Shown here: piece after piece, positions 53,218 through 62,949 of the stretch
Layout of the letters: every line of letters starts with the position of its first letter
Numbering within the stretch: the stretch's first letter is position 1
Assembly (NCBI RefSeq): GCF_036057275.1
Contig: NZ_CP107945.1
Span: 2,852,001-2,916,000, forward strand
Source: Streptomyces sp. NBC_00390
Lineage (GTDB): Bacteria; Actinomycetota; Actinomycetes; Streptomycetales; Streptomycetaceae
Length of the DNA stretch: 64,000 nt
Reading direction: 5' to 3'
Made by a program: the position numbers and the translations under genes
Notes under the pieces: model-generated
What the model saw: the letters and a program-made list of their open reading frames with translations, nothing else
Database searches by the model: none
What the model was told of the DNA's origin: nothing

Positions 53218-54288
53218 TCAGTGCGTCTCCGTGACCTTCGCCAGGGCCCTCGGCGCGTCCGGATCGTGGCCGCGGGCGATGGTGACCTCGTAGGCCAGCA
53301 GTTGCATCGGCAGGATCTCCAGGATCGGCTGGAGCTCTTCGGGGACGCTCTCGGTCGGCAGCACGAAGCCCTCCGGCGCCGCTTCCACCTGGCGGGCGGG
53401 GCCCACCACCACAAGATCCGCGCCGCGGCCGCGAAGGCGGTCCAGGACCGGCTGCAGGGCCTCGCCGCCCTTGCCGTCCGGGACGACCGCGATCACCGGG
53501 GAGATGTTGTCCACCATGGCCAGCGGGCCGTGCATCAGATCCGCGCCGGAGTAGGCCAGGGCCGGAATGTAGCTCGTCTCCATGAGCTTCAGCGCGGCTT
53601 CCTTCGCCGTCGGGTAGCCATAGCCCCGCGAGGTGATGACCATCCGCTCGGCGAAGCGGTAGCGCGCTGCCAGCCGGCGCACCTCGTCCCGGCGGTCCAG
53701 AGTCCGTGCCGCAAGCTCCGGCAGCATCTTGGCCGCGAAGCCGTCGCCCTCGCGCAGGCCCTCCACGAAGAGATAGAGCGCCAGCAGCGAGGCGGTGTAC
53801 GTCTTGGTGGCCGGCAGCGCCTTCTCCGGCCCGGCCAGAATGTCGATGTGGAACTCGGAGACCGCCGCCAGCGGGGAATCCTGGTTGTTGGTCACCGCGA
53901 GCGTGACCGCCCCGGCCTGCCGGGCCGCCTTGGTCGACGCCACGAGGTCCGGCGAGCCACCGGACTGGCTGACGGCGATGACCAGCACGTCGGTCAGGTC
54001 GGGCCGCGCGCCGTACGCCGTGGTCGTGGACATGGACGTCAGCCCGCACGGCAGCCCGAGCCGGATCTCCAGCAGGTACTTCCCGTACAGCGCTGCGTGG
54101 TCGGACGTACCGCGTGCGGTCAGCAGCACGAACCGCGGGCGCCTCGCCGCGATCGCATCGGCGACCTCACGGATCCTGGGCGCACCCTCCTCGAGGATGC
54201 GCCGCAGGACCGCGGGCTGCTGCGCCATCTCGCCGGACATGATCCGGCCCGGGTGCTCCGTGTGCTCGGACGGCATCGCGGCGGACAT
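53218..54288 (-). CDS. SIS-domain aminosugar-phosphate isomerase/deaminase (NagB-II/GlmS-like)
   Basis: 356 residues from ATG 54288 (GGAGG upstream). Two SIS domains: ~40-180 (FVLLTARGTSDHAALYGKYLLE, VLVIAVSQSGGSPDLVASTK) and ~200-345 (RMVITSRGYGYPTAKEAALKLMETSYIPALA, LPMQLLAYEVTIARG). It equals the isomerase half of GlmS without the glutaminase domain, as in NagB-II-type glucosamine-6-phosphate deaminases, releasing fructose-6-phosphate and ammonia. Sits at the end of the das operon, so it likely completes chitobiose catabolism. Confidence 0.85.
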   Translation of the reverse strand: MSAAMPSEHTEHPGRIMSGEMAQQPAVLRRILEEGAPRIREVADAIAARRPRFVLLTARGTSDHAALYGKYLLEIRLGLPCGLTSMSTTTAYGARPDLTDVLVIAVSQSGGSPDLVASTKAARQAGAVTLAVTNNQDSPLAAVSEFHIDILAGPEKALPATKTYTASLLALYLFVEGLREGDGFAAKMLPELAARTLDRRDEVRRLAARYRFAERMVITSRGYGYPTAKEAALKLMETSYIPALAYSGADLMHGPLAMVDNISPVIAVVPDGKGGEALQPVLDRLRGRGADLVVVGPARQVEAAPEGFVLPTESVPEELQPILEILPMQLLAYEVTIARGHDPDAPRALAKVTETH

Positions 54289-54312
54289 GCTGGGTGCCTC
54301 CAGGCGGTCCAG

Positions 54313-54350
54313 GTGCCGGGCGCCGGGGGCTTCCCGGCATCGCCCGGCAC
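54313..54350 (-). other. Stem-loop between the GH3 and SIS genes
   Basis: 10-bp outer stem (54313-54322 with 54341-54350) enclosing CCGGG/CCCGG (54323-54327 with 54333-54337). An intercistronic structure that may tune expression of the last gene. Confidence 0.45.
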
Positions 54351-54367
54351 AGCACGGTCCGCGTCGG

Positions 54368-55906
54368 TCAGATCCCGGCCTCCCGGCCGGTGATGACCTC
54401 GGCGGCGGCGCGTCCGCAGACGCGGGCTGCGCCGTGGGTGGCGATGTGCGGGGCACCCCTCGGTTCGGCCCGGTTCAGACCCATTTCGACGACGACCGTG
54501 TCGGGACGGGCCGCGAGCAGGGCGTCCAGGGCCTGCGCCATCCAGGGGTGGCGGTGAACGTCGCGCACCACAGCGACGATCCTACGGTCCGCCGCACCCT
54601 TCAGCACGTCTGTCACCACGTCGGACGCCTCGGTCCGAGCGCCGTAGGTGCCGGTCCCGGTGCCCGGCAGCAGCGCGGCCAGCTCGGCGGCCACACCCCA
54701 CGGAGTCTCGTCGCCGACGGCGATGTTGGCGACGGGCGTGAACGCGGCGACATACGGGGCGCCGGTGACCGGGGCGTAGGGCAGTTCGCCGGCCGTCACC
54801 CGCACGGCCCGGCGCGCGGCGACCAGCCCGATGTCGGAGCCGGGCGCGGTCCCCTCCTCGAACGCCGCGCCCGGCTCTGCCGAAGCCCCCCTGATCCGAC
54901 GCGTCCAGTCGGCGAGTGCACGCACTCGCGCCGCAGCGTCGGCCAGCCGCTCCTCGGGCAGGTCGCCGTCCCGTACCGCGCCGACCAGCGCATCACGCAG
55001 GCGCAGTACGGTCTCCTCGTCGGCCAGGCCGCCACCGACGCAGATGGCGTCGGCCCCGGCTGCGATCGCGAGGACGGAGCCGCGCTCGATGCCGTACGTC
55101 GACGAGATGGCCTGCATCTCCATGCCGTCGGTGACGATCAGGCCCTCGTAGCCCAGCTCTTCGCGCAGCAGACCGGTGAGGATCTGCGGGCTCAGGGTCG
55201 CGGGGCGGTGCGGGTCGAGCGCGGGTAGCAGAATATGCGCGCTCATCACTGCTTTGGAACCCGCTGCGATGGCCGCTCGGAAAGGCAGCAGCTCACGGGC
55301 GTGCAACGTGGCCAGATCCACATCGATTCGGGGCATCGCGTGGTGCGAATCCACGTTCGTGTCGCCGTGTCCGGGGAAGTGCTTGGTGCACGCGGCGACT
55401 CCGGCGGCCTGGAGGCCCTCGATGTACGCGACGGTGTGCCGGGCGGCGAGTTCGGTGCCGGCGCCGAACGAACGGACCCCGATGACCGGGTTGTCCGGAT
55501 TCGAATTGATGTCAGCCGAAGGCGCCCAGTTGAGGTCGACCCCGCACGCGGCGAGCCGGCGGCCGAGCTCACGGGCCACGGCCCGGGTGAGCTCCACATC
55601 GTCGACGCACCCCAGCGCGTAGTTGCCGGGGAAGGAGGAGCCGGTGCGCACCTCGAGCCGGGTGACGTCACCGCCCTCCTCGTCGATCGCGACCAGTACG
55701 TCGTCCCGCTCGGCCCGCAGCTGCGCGGTGAGCGCGGCGAGCTGCTCGGCGCCGACGATGTTGCGGCCGAACAGGCCGACGGCGGAGAGCCCTTCACCGA
55801 TCCGGCGCAGCAGCCAGTCCGGCGCGGTGGTGCCGGTGAAGCCGGGCTGCAGGACGGTCAGAGCGTCACGGGTGAGGGTGCCGGAAGAACGCAGAACAGT
55901 CGTCAT
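54368..55906 (-). CDS. GH3 beta-N-acetylhexosaminidase (NagZ-like)
   Basis: 512 residues from ATG 55906. GH3 (alpha/beta)8 domain: VAIDEEGGDVTRLEVRTGSSFPG, ACTKHFPGHGDTNVDSHHAMP (the NagZ-type catalytic His/Asp dyad loop), and nucleophile Asp in GLIVTDGMEMQAISSTYG. It has no signal peptide, so it cleaves imported N,N'-diacetylchitobiose or muropeptide sugars inside the cell. The ~170-residue C-terminal domain is longer than in Gram-negative NagZ. It directly follows dasC (9-nt gap), linking transport to hydrolysis. Confidence 0.9.
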   Translation of the reverse strand: MTTVLRSSGTLTRDALTVLQPGFTGTTAPDWLLRRIGEGLSAVGLFGRNIVGAEQLAALTAQLRAERDDVLVAIDEEGGDVTRLEVRTGSSFPGNYALGCVDDVELTRAVARELGRRLAACGVDLNWAPSADINSNPDNPVIGVRSFGAGTELAARHTVAYIEGLQAAGVAACTKHFPGHGDTNVDSHHAMPRIDVDLATLHARELLPFRAAIAAGSKAVMSAHILLPALDPHRPATLSPQILTGLLREELGYEGLIVTDGMEMQAISSTYGIERGSVLAIAAGADAICVGGGLADEETVLRLRDALVGAVRDGDLPEERLADAAARVRALADWTRRIRGASAEPGAAFEEGTAPGSDIGLVAARRAVRVTAGELPYAPVTGAPYVAAFTPVANIAVGDETPWGVAAELAALLPGTGTGTYGARTEASDVVTDVLKGAADRRIVAVVRDVHRHPWMAQALDALLAARPDTVVVEMGLNRAEPRGAPHIATHGAARVCGRAAAEVITGREAGI

Positions 55907-55915
55907 GAGGCGGCG

Positions 55916-56782
55916 TCATCCCTTCACTGCGCCGGCCGTCAGGCCCGCTGCCATCTTGCGCTGGACGAGGAGGAAGAGGATCACGATGGGGACGGCCATC
56001 ATCGTGGCTCCGGCCATCATCGGTGCGTACTCGGTGCCGTGCTTGGTGCTGAAGTTGCCGAGCCACACCGTGGCGGTCTGGTTCTGCTGGCTCATCAGCA
56101 TCAGCGCGTAGAGGTATTCGTTCCAGGCCTGGATGAATCCGTACACGGAGGTGGCCACCATGCCCGGGGCGAGCAGCGGGAAGACCACGCGGACGAAGGC
56201 GCCGGTGCGGGTACAGCCGTCGACCATCGCCGCCTCCTCCAGCTCCTTGGGGATGTTGACGATGAATCCGCGCAGCGTCCACACCGTGAAGGGGAGGATG
56301 AAGGTCAGGTACGTGATGATCAGGCCGGTGAGCTTGTCGTACTGGCCGAGGTCGTTCAGCAGCAGGAAGACCGGGATGATCATGGCGACCAGCGGGACCA
56401 TCTGCACCGCGAGGATCCCGACGATCACGATCTTGCGGCCGCGGAAGGCGAACCGCGAGATGGCGAGCGCGGCCAGCATGCCGACCACGATTCCGATGGC
56501 CACCACGGCGAGCGAGACGACCATGCTGCGCCAGACCGGGCCCCAGAAGTCGGCGATGTCGAAGGCCCGCGAGAAGTTGCCCAGGGTGAACACCCTGGGG
56601 AAGAAGTGCGGGTTCGGGTCGATGGCGTCCCTGGCCGGCTTGAAGGCCGTGTTGAGCATCCAGTAGACCGGGAAACCGGCGGTGGCGAAGACCAGCAGAC
56701 CGAGCAGATTCCAGCCCGCCCTGCTCCTCCTCGGCCCCTTGGGGCTGCGTACGGCAGCGGGTGCCGCGGCGTTCGTGGTCAC
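55916..56782 (-). CDS. dasC: Diacetylchitobiose ABC transporter permease DasC
   Basis: 288 residues from GTG 56782, overlapping the dasB stop. Six helices with the CUT1 sugar-permease EAA loop ELEEAAMVDGCTRTGAFVRVVFPLLAPG. Opening ends with AFKPARDAIDPNPHFFPRVF, typical of MalG-type subunits. Pairs with DasB; the ATPase is the shared MsiK, encoded elsewhere, because none is in this operon. Confidence 0.93.
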   Translation of the reverse strand: MTTNAAAPAAVRSPKGPRRSRAGWNLLGLLVFATAGFPVYWMLNTAFKPARDAIDPNPHFFPRVFTLGNFSRAFDIADFWGPVWRSMVVSLAVVAIGIVVGMLAALAISRFAFRGRKIVIVGILAVQMVPLVAMIIPVFLLLNDLGQYDKLTGLIITYLTFILPFTVWTLRGFIVNIPKELEEAAMVDGCTRTGAFVRVVFPLLAPGMVATSVYGFIQAWNEYLYALMLMSQQNQTATVWLGNFSTKHGTEYAPMMAGATMMAVPIVILFLLVQRKMAAGLTAGAVKG

Positions 56783-57783
56783 TCCACCTCTCCGATCTTG
56801 AGCATCTGGCGCATGTAGACGGCGACCACCCCGAGCAGCAGGATCACGGTGACGAGCGCGATCGCCGAGCCGCCGCCGTAGTCGTTGACCACGAAGGCCT
56901 TGTCGTACGAGTACGTCGTCAGGAGCTGGAACTCCGCCTCGGGATGGCCGTTGCGCATCACGAACACCTGCGGGAAGACGCCCATGTCCCAGATCAGCGA
57001 GAGCGTCGTGAGCATCACGATGATCGGCTTGAGGACCGGCAGCGTGACGTAGCGGAACACGCCCCAGGAACCGGCGCCGTCGAGCCGGGCGGCCTCTTCG
57101 AGCTCCTTGGGGACCTGGGTGAGTCCGGCGCTGAGGGTGATGACGATGAAGGGCACGGCGCCCCAGACGACCAGCAGCATGATCACGGCGAGGCCCTGCG
57201 GACCGCTGGCGAACCAGTTGTGCCCGCTCATGTCGACCCCGGGCAGCCGGCTCAGCAGCCAGTTGAGGACCCCGTAGTCGGTGTCGAAGAGCCACTTGAA
57301 GATCGCGGTGGCAACGATGATGGGCATGCCCCAGCTCGCCACCAGCGCGATGTTGATGAGGGTCTTCACCCAGCCGGACACCCGCTGCAGCAGCAGGGCT
57401 ATCAGCATGCCGAGGACCATGGTGAGGATCACCGCACCGGCGGCGAAGACCACCGTGCGGATCACGACGGCCCAGAACTCCCCGTCCCCGAGGATCTTCG
57501 TGAAGTTGGCGAGGCCGGCCCACTCCGGCTCCTGGAAGCCCCACAGCTGCGGCTGGCCGAAGTTCTGGAAGGAGAGGGTCACCAGCCGGACCAGCGGATA
57601 GCCGAGGACCAGCAGGAGCACGAGCAGACAGGGCGCGAGCAGCGTCCACGGCAGTGCGGCTCCGCCGCCGATGCCTCGCTGTTTCCCTGGCCTGCCGGCT
57701 CCCCCGGTCCCGGCGCCGGCGCTGGGGGCTGTCGATCGCCGCGTCGGCGGCACCTTGGCAGTGGTTGTCTCTGCGGCACTCAT
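56779..57783 (-). CDS. dasB: Diacetylchitobiose ABC transporter permease DasB
   Basis: 334 residues from ATG 57783. A ~40-residue Pro/Thr/Gly-rich N-terminus precedes six helices of the MalF type (LPWTLLAPCLLVLLLVLGYPL...), with EAA loop ELEEAARLDGAGSWGVFRYVTLPVL. GTGA-coupled to dasC. Separated from dasA by a hairpin. Confidence 0.93.
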   Translation of the reverse strand: MSAAETTTAKVPPTRRSTAPSAGAGTGGAGRPGKQRGIGGGAALPWTLLAPCLLVLLLVLGYPLVRLVTLSFQNFGQPQLWGFQEPEWAGLANFTKILGDGEFWAVVIRTVVFAAGAVILTMVLGMLIALLLQRVSGWVKTLINIALVASWGMPIIVATAIFKWLFDTDYGVLNWLLSRLPGVDMSGHNWFASGPQGLAVIMLLVVWGAVPFIVITLSAGLTQVPKELEEAARLDGAGSWGVFRYVTLPVLKPIIVMLTTLSLIWDMGVFPQVFVMRNGHPEAEFQLLTTYSYDKAFVVNDYGGGSAIALVTVILLLGVVAVYMRQMLKIGEVE

Positions 57784-57819
57784 CGGGCGCTCCTCAGCGG
57801 TCCCTCTCCTTGTACGGGA

Positions 57820-57852
57820 GCAGGGCCCCGTCGTTGGCCGACGGGGCCCTGC
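57820..57852 (-). terminator. Partial terminator between dasA and dasB
   Basis: 14-bp perfect stem (57820-57833 with 57839-57852), loop TTGGC, 8 nt after the dasA stop. Such hairpins in sugar-transport operons give high receptor levels with lower permease levels. Confidence 0.8.
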
Positions 57853-57860
57853 CGGGACGG

Positions 57861-59144
57861 TCACTTGGTGTTGATGACCTTGTCGATCGCGGCGTCCGCG
57901 GCCTTGGCGGCCTCCTCGACCGTCTTCTTGCCGGTGCCGATCTCCTGGAGCATCGTCTTGAGGGTCTGGGCCTTCTCGACCTGACCCCAGCCCGGCGCCA
58001 TCGGGACGAACCAGCTGGACTCGGCCGCGGTGGCGGGGACGACCGTCTTCGGGTCGTTCTTCAGGGTCGCGAGGTCCGTCTTGTTGTTGGGCAGGTTGCC
58101 CTTGGCGAGCAGACCCTTCTGGCCCTGGGCGCCGGTGAAGGCGTTGATCCACTCGGCCGCGACGCCCTGCGCCTTGGACTTGACCGGGATGGCCAGGTCC
58201 GAGCCGCCGAGGAAGACGGGCATGTTCTTGCCGGACGGGCCGGGCATCACGAAGTTCTCGAGGTTGCCCTTGAGCTTGCCGGTCTTGTCGTTCTCCGGGG
58301 TCTCGGAGGTGGCGCCTTCCCAGGCCGCGCCGAAGATCATGCCGGCGTTGCCCTGGCCGTACACGATGTAGCGGTCCGACTCGTCCTTGGTCTTGTCGGC
58401 CTTCATGTACTTGTCCAGGACGTTCTTGTACTCCTTGAGGCCCTTGATGGACTCAGGGGACGAGAGCGTCGACTTCCACTGGTCGCCTTCCTTCTTGGCG
58501 ATGGCGCCGCCCGCGTCGTAGACGAAGGACATGGCCGCGTACCAGTCCGGCGACGGCTGGTACCAGGCGCTGAACTTCTTGCCCTTCTTCTTCTGGATCT
58601 TGTCGAGGGCGGCGGTCAGCTCCGCGTACGTCTTCGGCGTGGCCTTCACGCCGGCCTCGGCGGCGACGTCCTTGCGCCAGTTGCCCACGCGGCCACCGGC
58701 GTAGTACGGAACGCCGTAGGTCTTGCCGTTGTACGTGACCGACTCCTTGAGGCCGTCCAGCCAGGCGTCGGACTGGTCGAACTTGGCGGGGTCGATCTCG
58801 GCGAAGGCGCCCTTGACCGTGTAGCCGAGCATCTCGGTGTTGCCCATCTCGACCACGTCCGGAGCCTTGTCCGTGGCGAGTACGGCGTCGAGCTTGGCGT
58901 TCTTGTCCGGCCAGCCGTAGTACTCGTGCTTGACCTTGAGGCCGGGGTGCTTCTTGACCACGGCGTCATCCGCGGCCTTGACGAGCTCGGGCCAGTTGTT
59001 CTGGGCGTCGACCGTCAGCCAGACCGTGATCTCCTTGACCTCGGCACCGGCCTTGTCCCCCGGCTTGTCGCTGTCGGAGCCACACGCGGCAATGCTGACC
59101 ATCATGCCCGCGACACCGATCGCCGCGATGAGCTTGCGCTTCAC
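57861..59144 (-). CDS. dasA: Diacetylchitobiose-binding lipoprotein DasA
   Basis: 427 residues. Lipoprotein signal MKRKLIAAIGVAGMMVSIAA, lipobox Cys in SIAACGSD. SBP_bac_1 extracellular receptor (KEITVWLTVDAQNNWPELVK, KAPDVVEMGNTEMLGYTVKG, AEWINAFTGAQGQKGLLAKG). The gene heads the operon opposite dasR, the S. coelicolor arrangement; DasA there binds N,N'-diacetylchitobiose from chitin. Confidence 0.94.
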   Translation of the reverse strand: MKRKLIAAIGVAGMMVSIAACGSDSDKPGDKAGAEVKEITVWLTVDAQNNWPELVKAADDAVVKKHPGLKVKHEYYGWPDKNAKLDAVLATDKAPDVVEMGNTEMLGYTVKGAFAEIDPAKFDQSDAWLDGLKESVTYNGKTYGVPYYAGGRVGNWRKDVAAEAGVKATPKTYAELTAALDKIQKKKGKKFSAWYQPSPDWYAAMSFVYDAGGAIAKKEGDQWKSTLSSPESIKGLKEYKNVLDKYMKADKTKDESDRYIVYGQGNAGMIFGAAWEGATSETPENDKTGKLKGNLENFVMPGPSGKNMPVFLGGSDLAIPVKSKAQGVAAEWINAFTGAQGQKGLLAKGNLPNNKTDLATLKNDPKTVVPATAAESSWFVPMAPGWGQVEKAQTLKTMLQEIGTGKKTVEEAAKAADAAIDKVINTK

Positions 59145-59241
59145 GCCACCCTCCTCAGGGAATTCTGCAACTCCCCGCCCACCGCGAAGACCTACGGAGA
59201 AATACGCCGAGTACTGCTCGTGGGGCTGGGACTTGGTCTTT

Positions 59242-59281
59242 AGTGGTTTAGACCAGTACCCGGAGCTTGGCCTAGACCTTT
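59242..59281. promoter_or_regulatory. Two DasR operators (dre) in the dasA-dasR intergenic region
   Basis: Site 1 AGTGGTTTAGACCAGT (59242-59257) matches 14 of 16 consensus positions; site 2 CTTGGCCTAGACCTTT (59266-59281) matches 11 of 16. They are 24 bp apart, ~100-140 bp upstream of dasA and ~160-200 bp upstream of dasR. DasR release by glucosamine-6-phosphate would induce the operon. Confidence 0.85.
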
Positions 59282-59339
59282 AGGGGTGTCAAGGGTGTAT
59301 AAGAAGGGCTGTCGTGTCCGTTATCGGACCGACACCTGA

Positions 59340-60424
<1,085 letters not shown>

Positions 60425-60462
60425 CCGGCCCGGCAGCTGCCTGATCCGCCGTCAACCGCATG

Positions 60463-60486
60463 GCGCCGCAACAAACGTTGCGGCGC
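60463..60486. terminator. Hairpin in the dasR-DUF3311 gap
   Basis: 10-bp perfect stem (60463-60472 with 60477-60486) and AAAC loop. Terminator or leader element. Confidence 0.5.
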
Positions 60487-60635
60487 TATGTCGCGTTTCC
60501 CCCTCCGTGCCCGGAGCCTGGACACAGTCGTTGCCGTACCGATATACGGACAGGGGGTGACTCGCTTCAAAACCCTCGCCTACATTTCCCTGCGCGTTAC
60601 AGGTACAGCTGATCAGCAAGGGGACGGAGACAACG

Positions 60636-60926
60636 ATGTCCGCAGTGCCCGAGGCGCCCGATGCGCCCGAACCGCCACAAGCGCCCGAAGCAAGGCAACC
60701 CGCCGTCACACCGGTGCGGGTGGTCATTGCCCTCTGCCTCCTCGCGCCCTTCGTGGCCATGCTCTGGGTGAGCTCCTACGCGAAGGTCGAGCCGACGTTC
60801 ATCGGCATGCCGTTCTTCTACTGGTACCAGATGTTCTGGGTCCTGCTGTCGACCGCGCTGACGATGGTCGCGTACCAGCTGTGGCAGCGTGACCAGCGCG
60901 CCCGCAAGGGAGGTGCGTCGCAGTGA
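60636..60926 (+). CDS. DUF3311 small membrane protein, symporter partner
   Basis: 96 residues from ATG 60636. Pro/Ala-rich N-terminus, then two helices (PVRVVIALCLLAPFVAMLWV and FFYWYQMFWVLLSTALTMVAYQLW). DUF3311 proteins nearly always precede a solute:sodium symporter gene, like the short YhjB/YwcB-type subunits, and form part of that transporter. GTGA overlap with the next gene. Confidence 0.88.
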   Translation: MSAVPEAPDAPEPPQAPEARQPAVTPVRVVIALCLLAPFVAMLWVSSYAKVEPTFIGMPFFYWYQMFWVLLSTALTMVAYQLWQRDQRARKGGASQ

Positions 60927-62551
60927 AGAACGACGTGAACGGCGTCGCACTCGGCGTCTTCATCTTCTTCTTCGTGGCCGTCACGGTCATGGGCTTTCTG
61001 GCCTCGCGCTGGCGCAAGGCCGAGAACGAGCACAGCCTCGACGAATGGGGCCTGGGTGGCCGGTCGTTCGGCACCTGGGTGACCTGGTTCCTGCTCGGCG
61101 GCGACCTGTACACCGCCTACACCTTCGTCGCCGTCCCGGCGGCCATCTACGCGGCCGGCGCGGCCGGCTTCTTCGCCGTGCCGTACACGATCCTCGTCTA
61201 CCCGCTGATCTTCACCTTCCTGCCGCGGCTGTGGTCGGTGTCGCACAAGCACGGCTATGTGACGACCTCGGACTTCGTACGCGGGCGCTTCGGTTCGAAG
61301 GGTCTCTCGCTTGCGGTCGCCGTCACGGGCATTCTGGCGACGATGCCGTACATCGCACTGCAGCTCGTCGGTATCCAGGCGGTGCTCGACGTCATGGGCG
61401 TCGGCGGCGGCGAGACCACCAACTGGTTCGTCAAGGACCTGCCGCTGCTGATCGCGTTCGGCGTGCTCGCGGCCTACACGTACTCCTCCGGACTGCGTGC
61501 ACCCGCGCTCATCGCCTTCGTCAAGGACACCCTGATCTACATCGTCATCGCGGTGGCGATCATCTACATCCCGATCAAGCTGGGCGGCTTCGACGAGATC
61601 TTCGCCAGTGCCGGCGAGAAGTTCGCGACCATCAACGAGTCGACCGGCAAGCCGACCGGTGCACTGGTACCGGGCGACCTGGGCCAGTGGGGTTACGCCA
61701 CGCTGGCGCTCGGCTCGGCGCTCGCGCTCTTCATGTACCCGCACTCGATCACCGCGACCCTGTCCTCGCGCAGCCGCGAGGTGATCCGCCGCAACACCAC
61801 GATCCTGCCGCTGTACTCCCTGATGCTGGGCCTGCTCGCGCTGCTCGGCTTCATGGCCATCGCCGCCGGTGTGAAGGTGGCCAACGGCCAGCTGGCGATT
61901 CCGCAGCTGTTCGAGGACATGTTCCCCGACTGGTTCGCCGGTGTGGCCTTCGCGGCCATCGGCATCGGCGCGCTCGTACCGGCGGCGATCATGTCGATCG
62001 CCGCGGCCAACCTTTTCACCAGGAACATCTACAAGGACTTCATCAAGCCCGATGCGACCCCGGCGCAGGAGACCAAGGTCTCCAAGCTGGTCTCGCTGCT
62101 GGTGAAGGTCGGCGCGCTGGTCTTCGTCCTGACCATGGACAAGACCGTCGCGATCAACTTCCAGCTGCTGGGCGGCATATGGATCCTGCAGACCTTCCCG
62201 GCCCTGGTCGGCGGTCTGTTCACCCGCTGGTTCCACCGCTGGGCGCTGATCGCCGGCTGGGCGGTCGGCATGGTCTACGGCACCTGGACCGCGTACGGCG
62301 TCGCGACCCCGGCCCAGAAGCACTTCGGCGGCTCGTCCGATGTCATCCCCGGCATCGGTGAGATCGGCTACATCGGCCTCACCGCGTTCGTGCTGAACGT
62401 CGTCGTCACCGTGGTCCTCACCTTCGTCCTGCGGGCGGCCAAGGCCCCCGACGGCGTCGACGAGACCAGCCCGTCCGACTACACGGCGGACGCGGGTGAC
62501 CCGGGCGTCCAGGCCGAACTCCCGCCGGCCACAGCGGGCGCCGGTCACTGA
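60923..62551 (+). CDS. Sodium:solute symporter (SSS family)
   Basis: 542 residues from GTG 60923. About 13 helices with SSS signatures: LDEWGLGGRSFGTWVTWFLLGGDLYTAYTF, GYVTTSDFVRGRFGSKGLSLA, and GIGALVPAAIMSIAAANLFTRNIYKDF. Closest in style to monocarboxylate/pantothenate-type symporters (MctP-like); substrate uncertain. Ends in a strong terminator. Confidence 0.9.
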   Translation: MKNDVNGVALGVFIFFFVAVTVMGFLASRWRKAENEHSLDEWGLGGRSFGTWVTWFLLGGDLYTAYTFVAVPAAIYAAGAAGFFAVPYTILVYPLIFTFLPRLWSVSHKHGYVTTSDFVRGRFGSKGLSLAVAVTGILATMPYIALQLVGIQAVLDVMGVGGGETTNWFVKDLPLLIAFGVLAAYTYSSGLRAPALIAFVKDTLIYIVIAVAIIYIPIKLGGFDEIFASAGEKFATINESTGKPTGALVPGDLGQWGYATLALGSALALFMYPHSITATLSSRSREVIRRNTTILPLYSLMLGLLALLGFMAIAAGVKVANGQLAIPQLFEDMFPDWFAGVAFAAIGIGALVPAAIMSIAAANLFTRNIYKDFIKPDATPAQETKVSKLVSLLVKVGALVFVLTMDKTVAINFQLLGGIWILQTFPALVGGLFTRWFHRWALIAGWAVGMVYGTWTAYGVATPAQKHFGGSSDVIPGIGEIGYIGLTAFVLNVVVTVVLTFVLRAAKAPDGVDETSPSDYTADAGDPGVQAELPPATAGAGH

Positions 62552-62572
62552 CCGACCGACCGCCAACGAGCA

Positions 62573-62600
62573 GCGGGCCGCCGGGAAACCGGCGGCCCGC
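62573..62600 (+). terminator. Terminator of the symporter operon
   Basis: 12-bp perfect stem (62573-62584 with 62589-62600), GAAA tetraloop, then TCTCGT. Confidence 0.88.
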
Positions 62601-62644
62601 TCTCGTCAACGACGAGAGCAAAGCGGGCAACAACCTACCCACCG

Positions 62645-62692
62645 ACACAACATGTGGTGGGTGACGCAACGGGCCGCCCCCACATGTATGCT
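62645..62692 (+). promoter_or_regulatory. Tandem NrdR-type boxes
   Basis: Box 1 ACACAACATGTGGTGG (62645-62660) matches 12 of 16 positions of the NrdR consensus ACACWATATATWGTGT; box 2 (62677-62692, core ACATGTA) is weaker. Centres are 32 bp apart, the three-helical-turn spacing typical of NrdR pairs. NrdR represses ribonucleotide reductase genes when dATP is high. Confidence 0.65.
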
Positions 62693-62815
62693 CATGCTCG
62701 CTGTCGCCGCAGGGGAATCCGGTGCGAATCCGGAACTGTCCCGCAACGGTGTGATGTGGTGCACTTTGCCGCGCCCACAAGTCCGAGGACCTGCCGACGG
62801 TGCATCCGGTTCGAC
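62688..62815 (+). promoter_or_regulatory. Cobalamin (B12) riboswitch
   Basis: Contains the conserved core GGGGAATCCGGTGCGAATCC (from 62712), GTCCCGCAAC (62738-62747), and the B12-box-like AGTCCGAGGACCTGCC (from 62780). In S. coelicolor such a riboswitch shuts off the class Ia reductase when B12 allows the class II enzyme to work. Confidence 0.88.
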
Positions 62816-62949
62816 CGACCCGGGTGCCAAGACGTCCGGGTCTCGCGGTTGGGCCGGTGGACGCCGTGCACGGTGCTGCCCGCTGCGGCACGTACGCCGC
62901 ACGGCCTTCCCCTCCCCCGCCGGTCCGGAACCGAGCGAGGGAGCACCAC

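Noticed and set aside
51387..53414. 675-codon version of the PdtaS-like kinase
   Set aside because: The added 182 residues are low-complexity and cross the intergenic region with the DasR-like site; the GAF-like domain begins right after ATG 52868.
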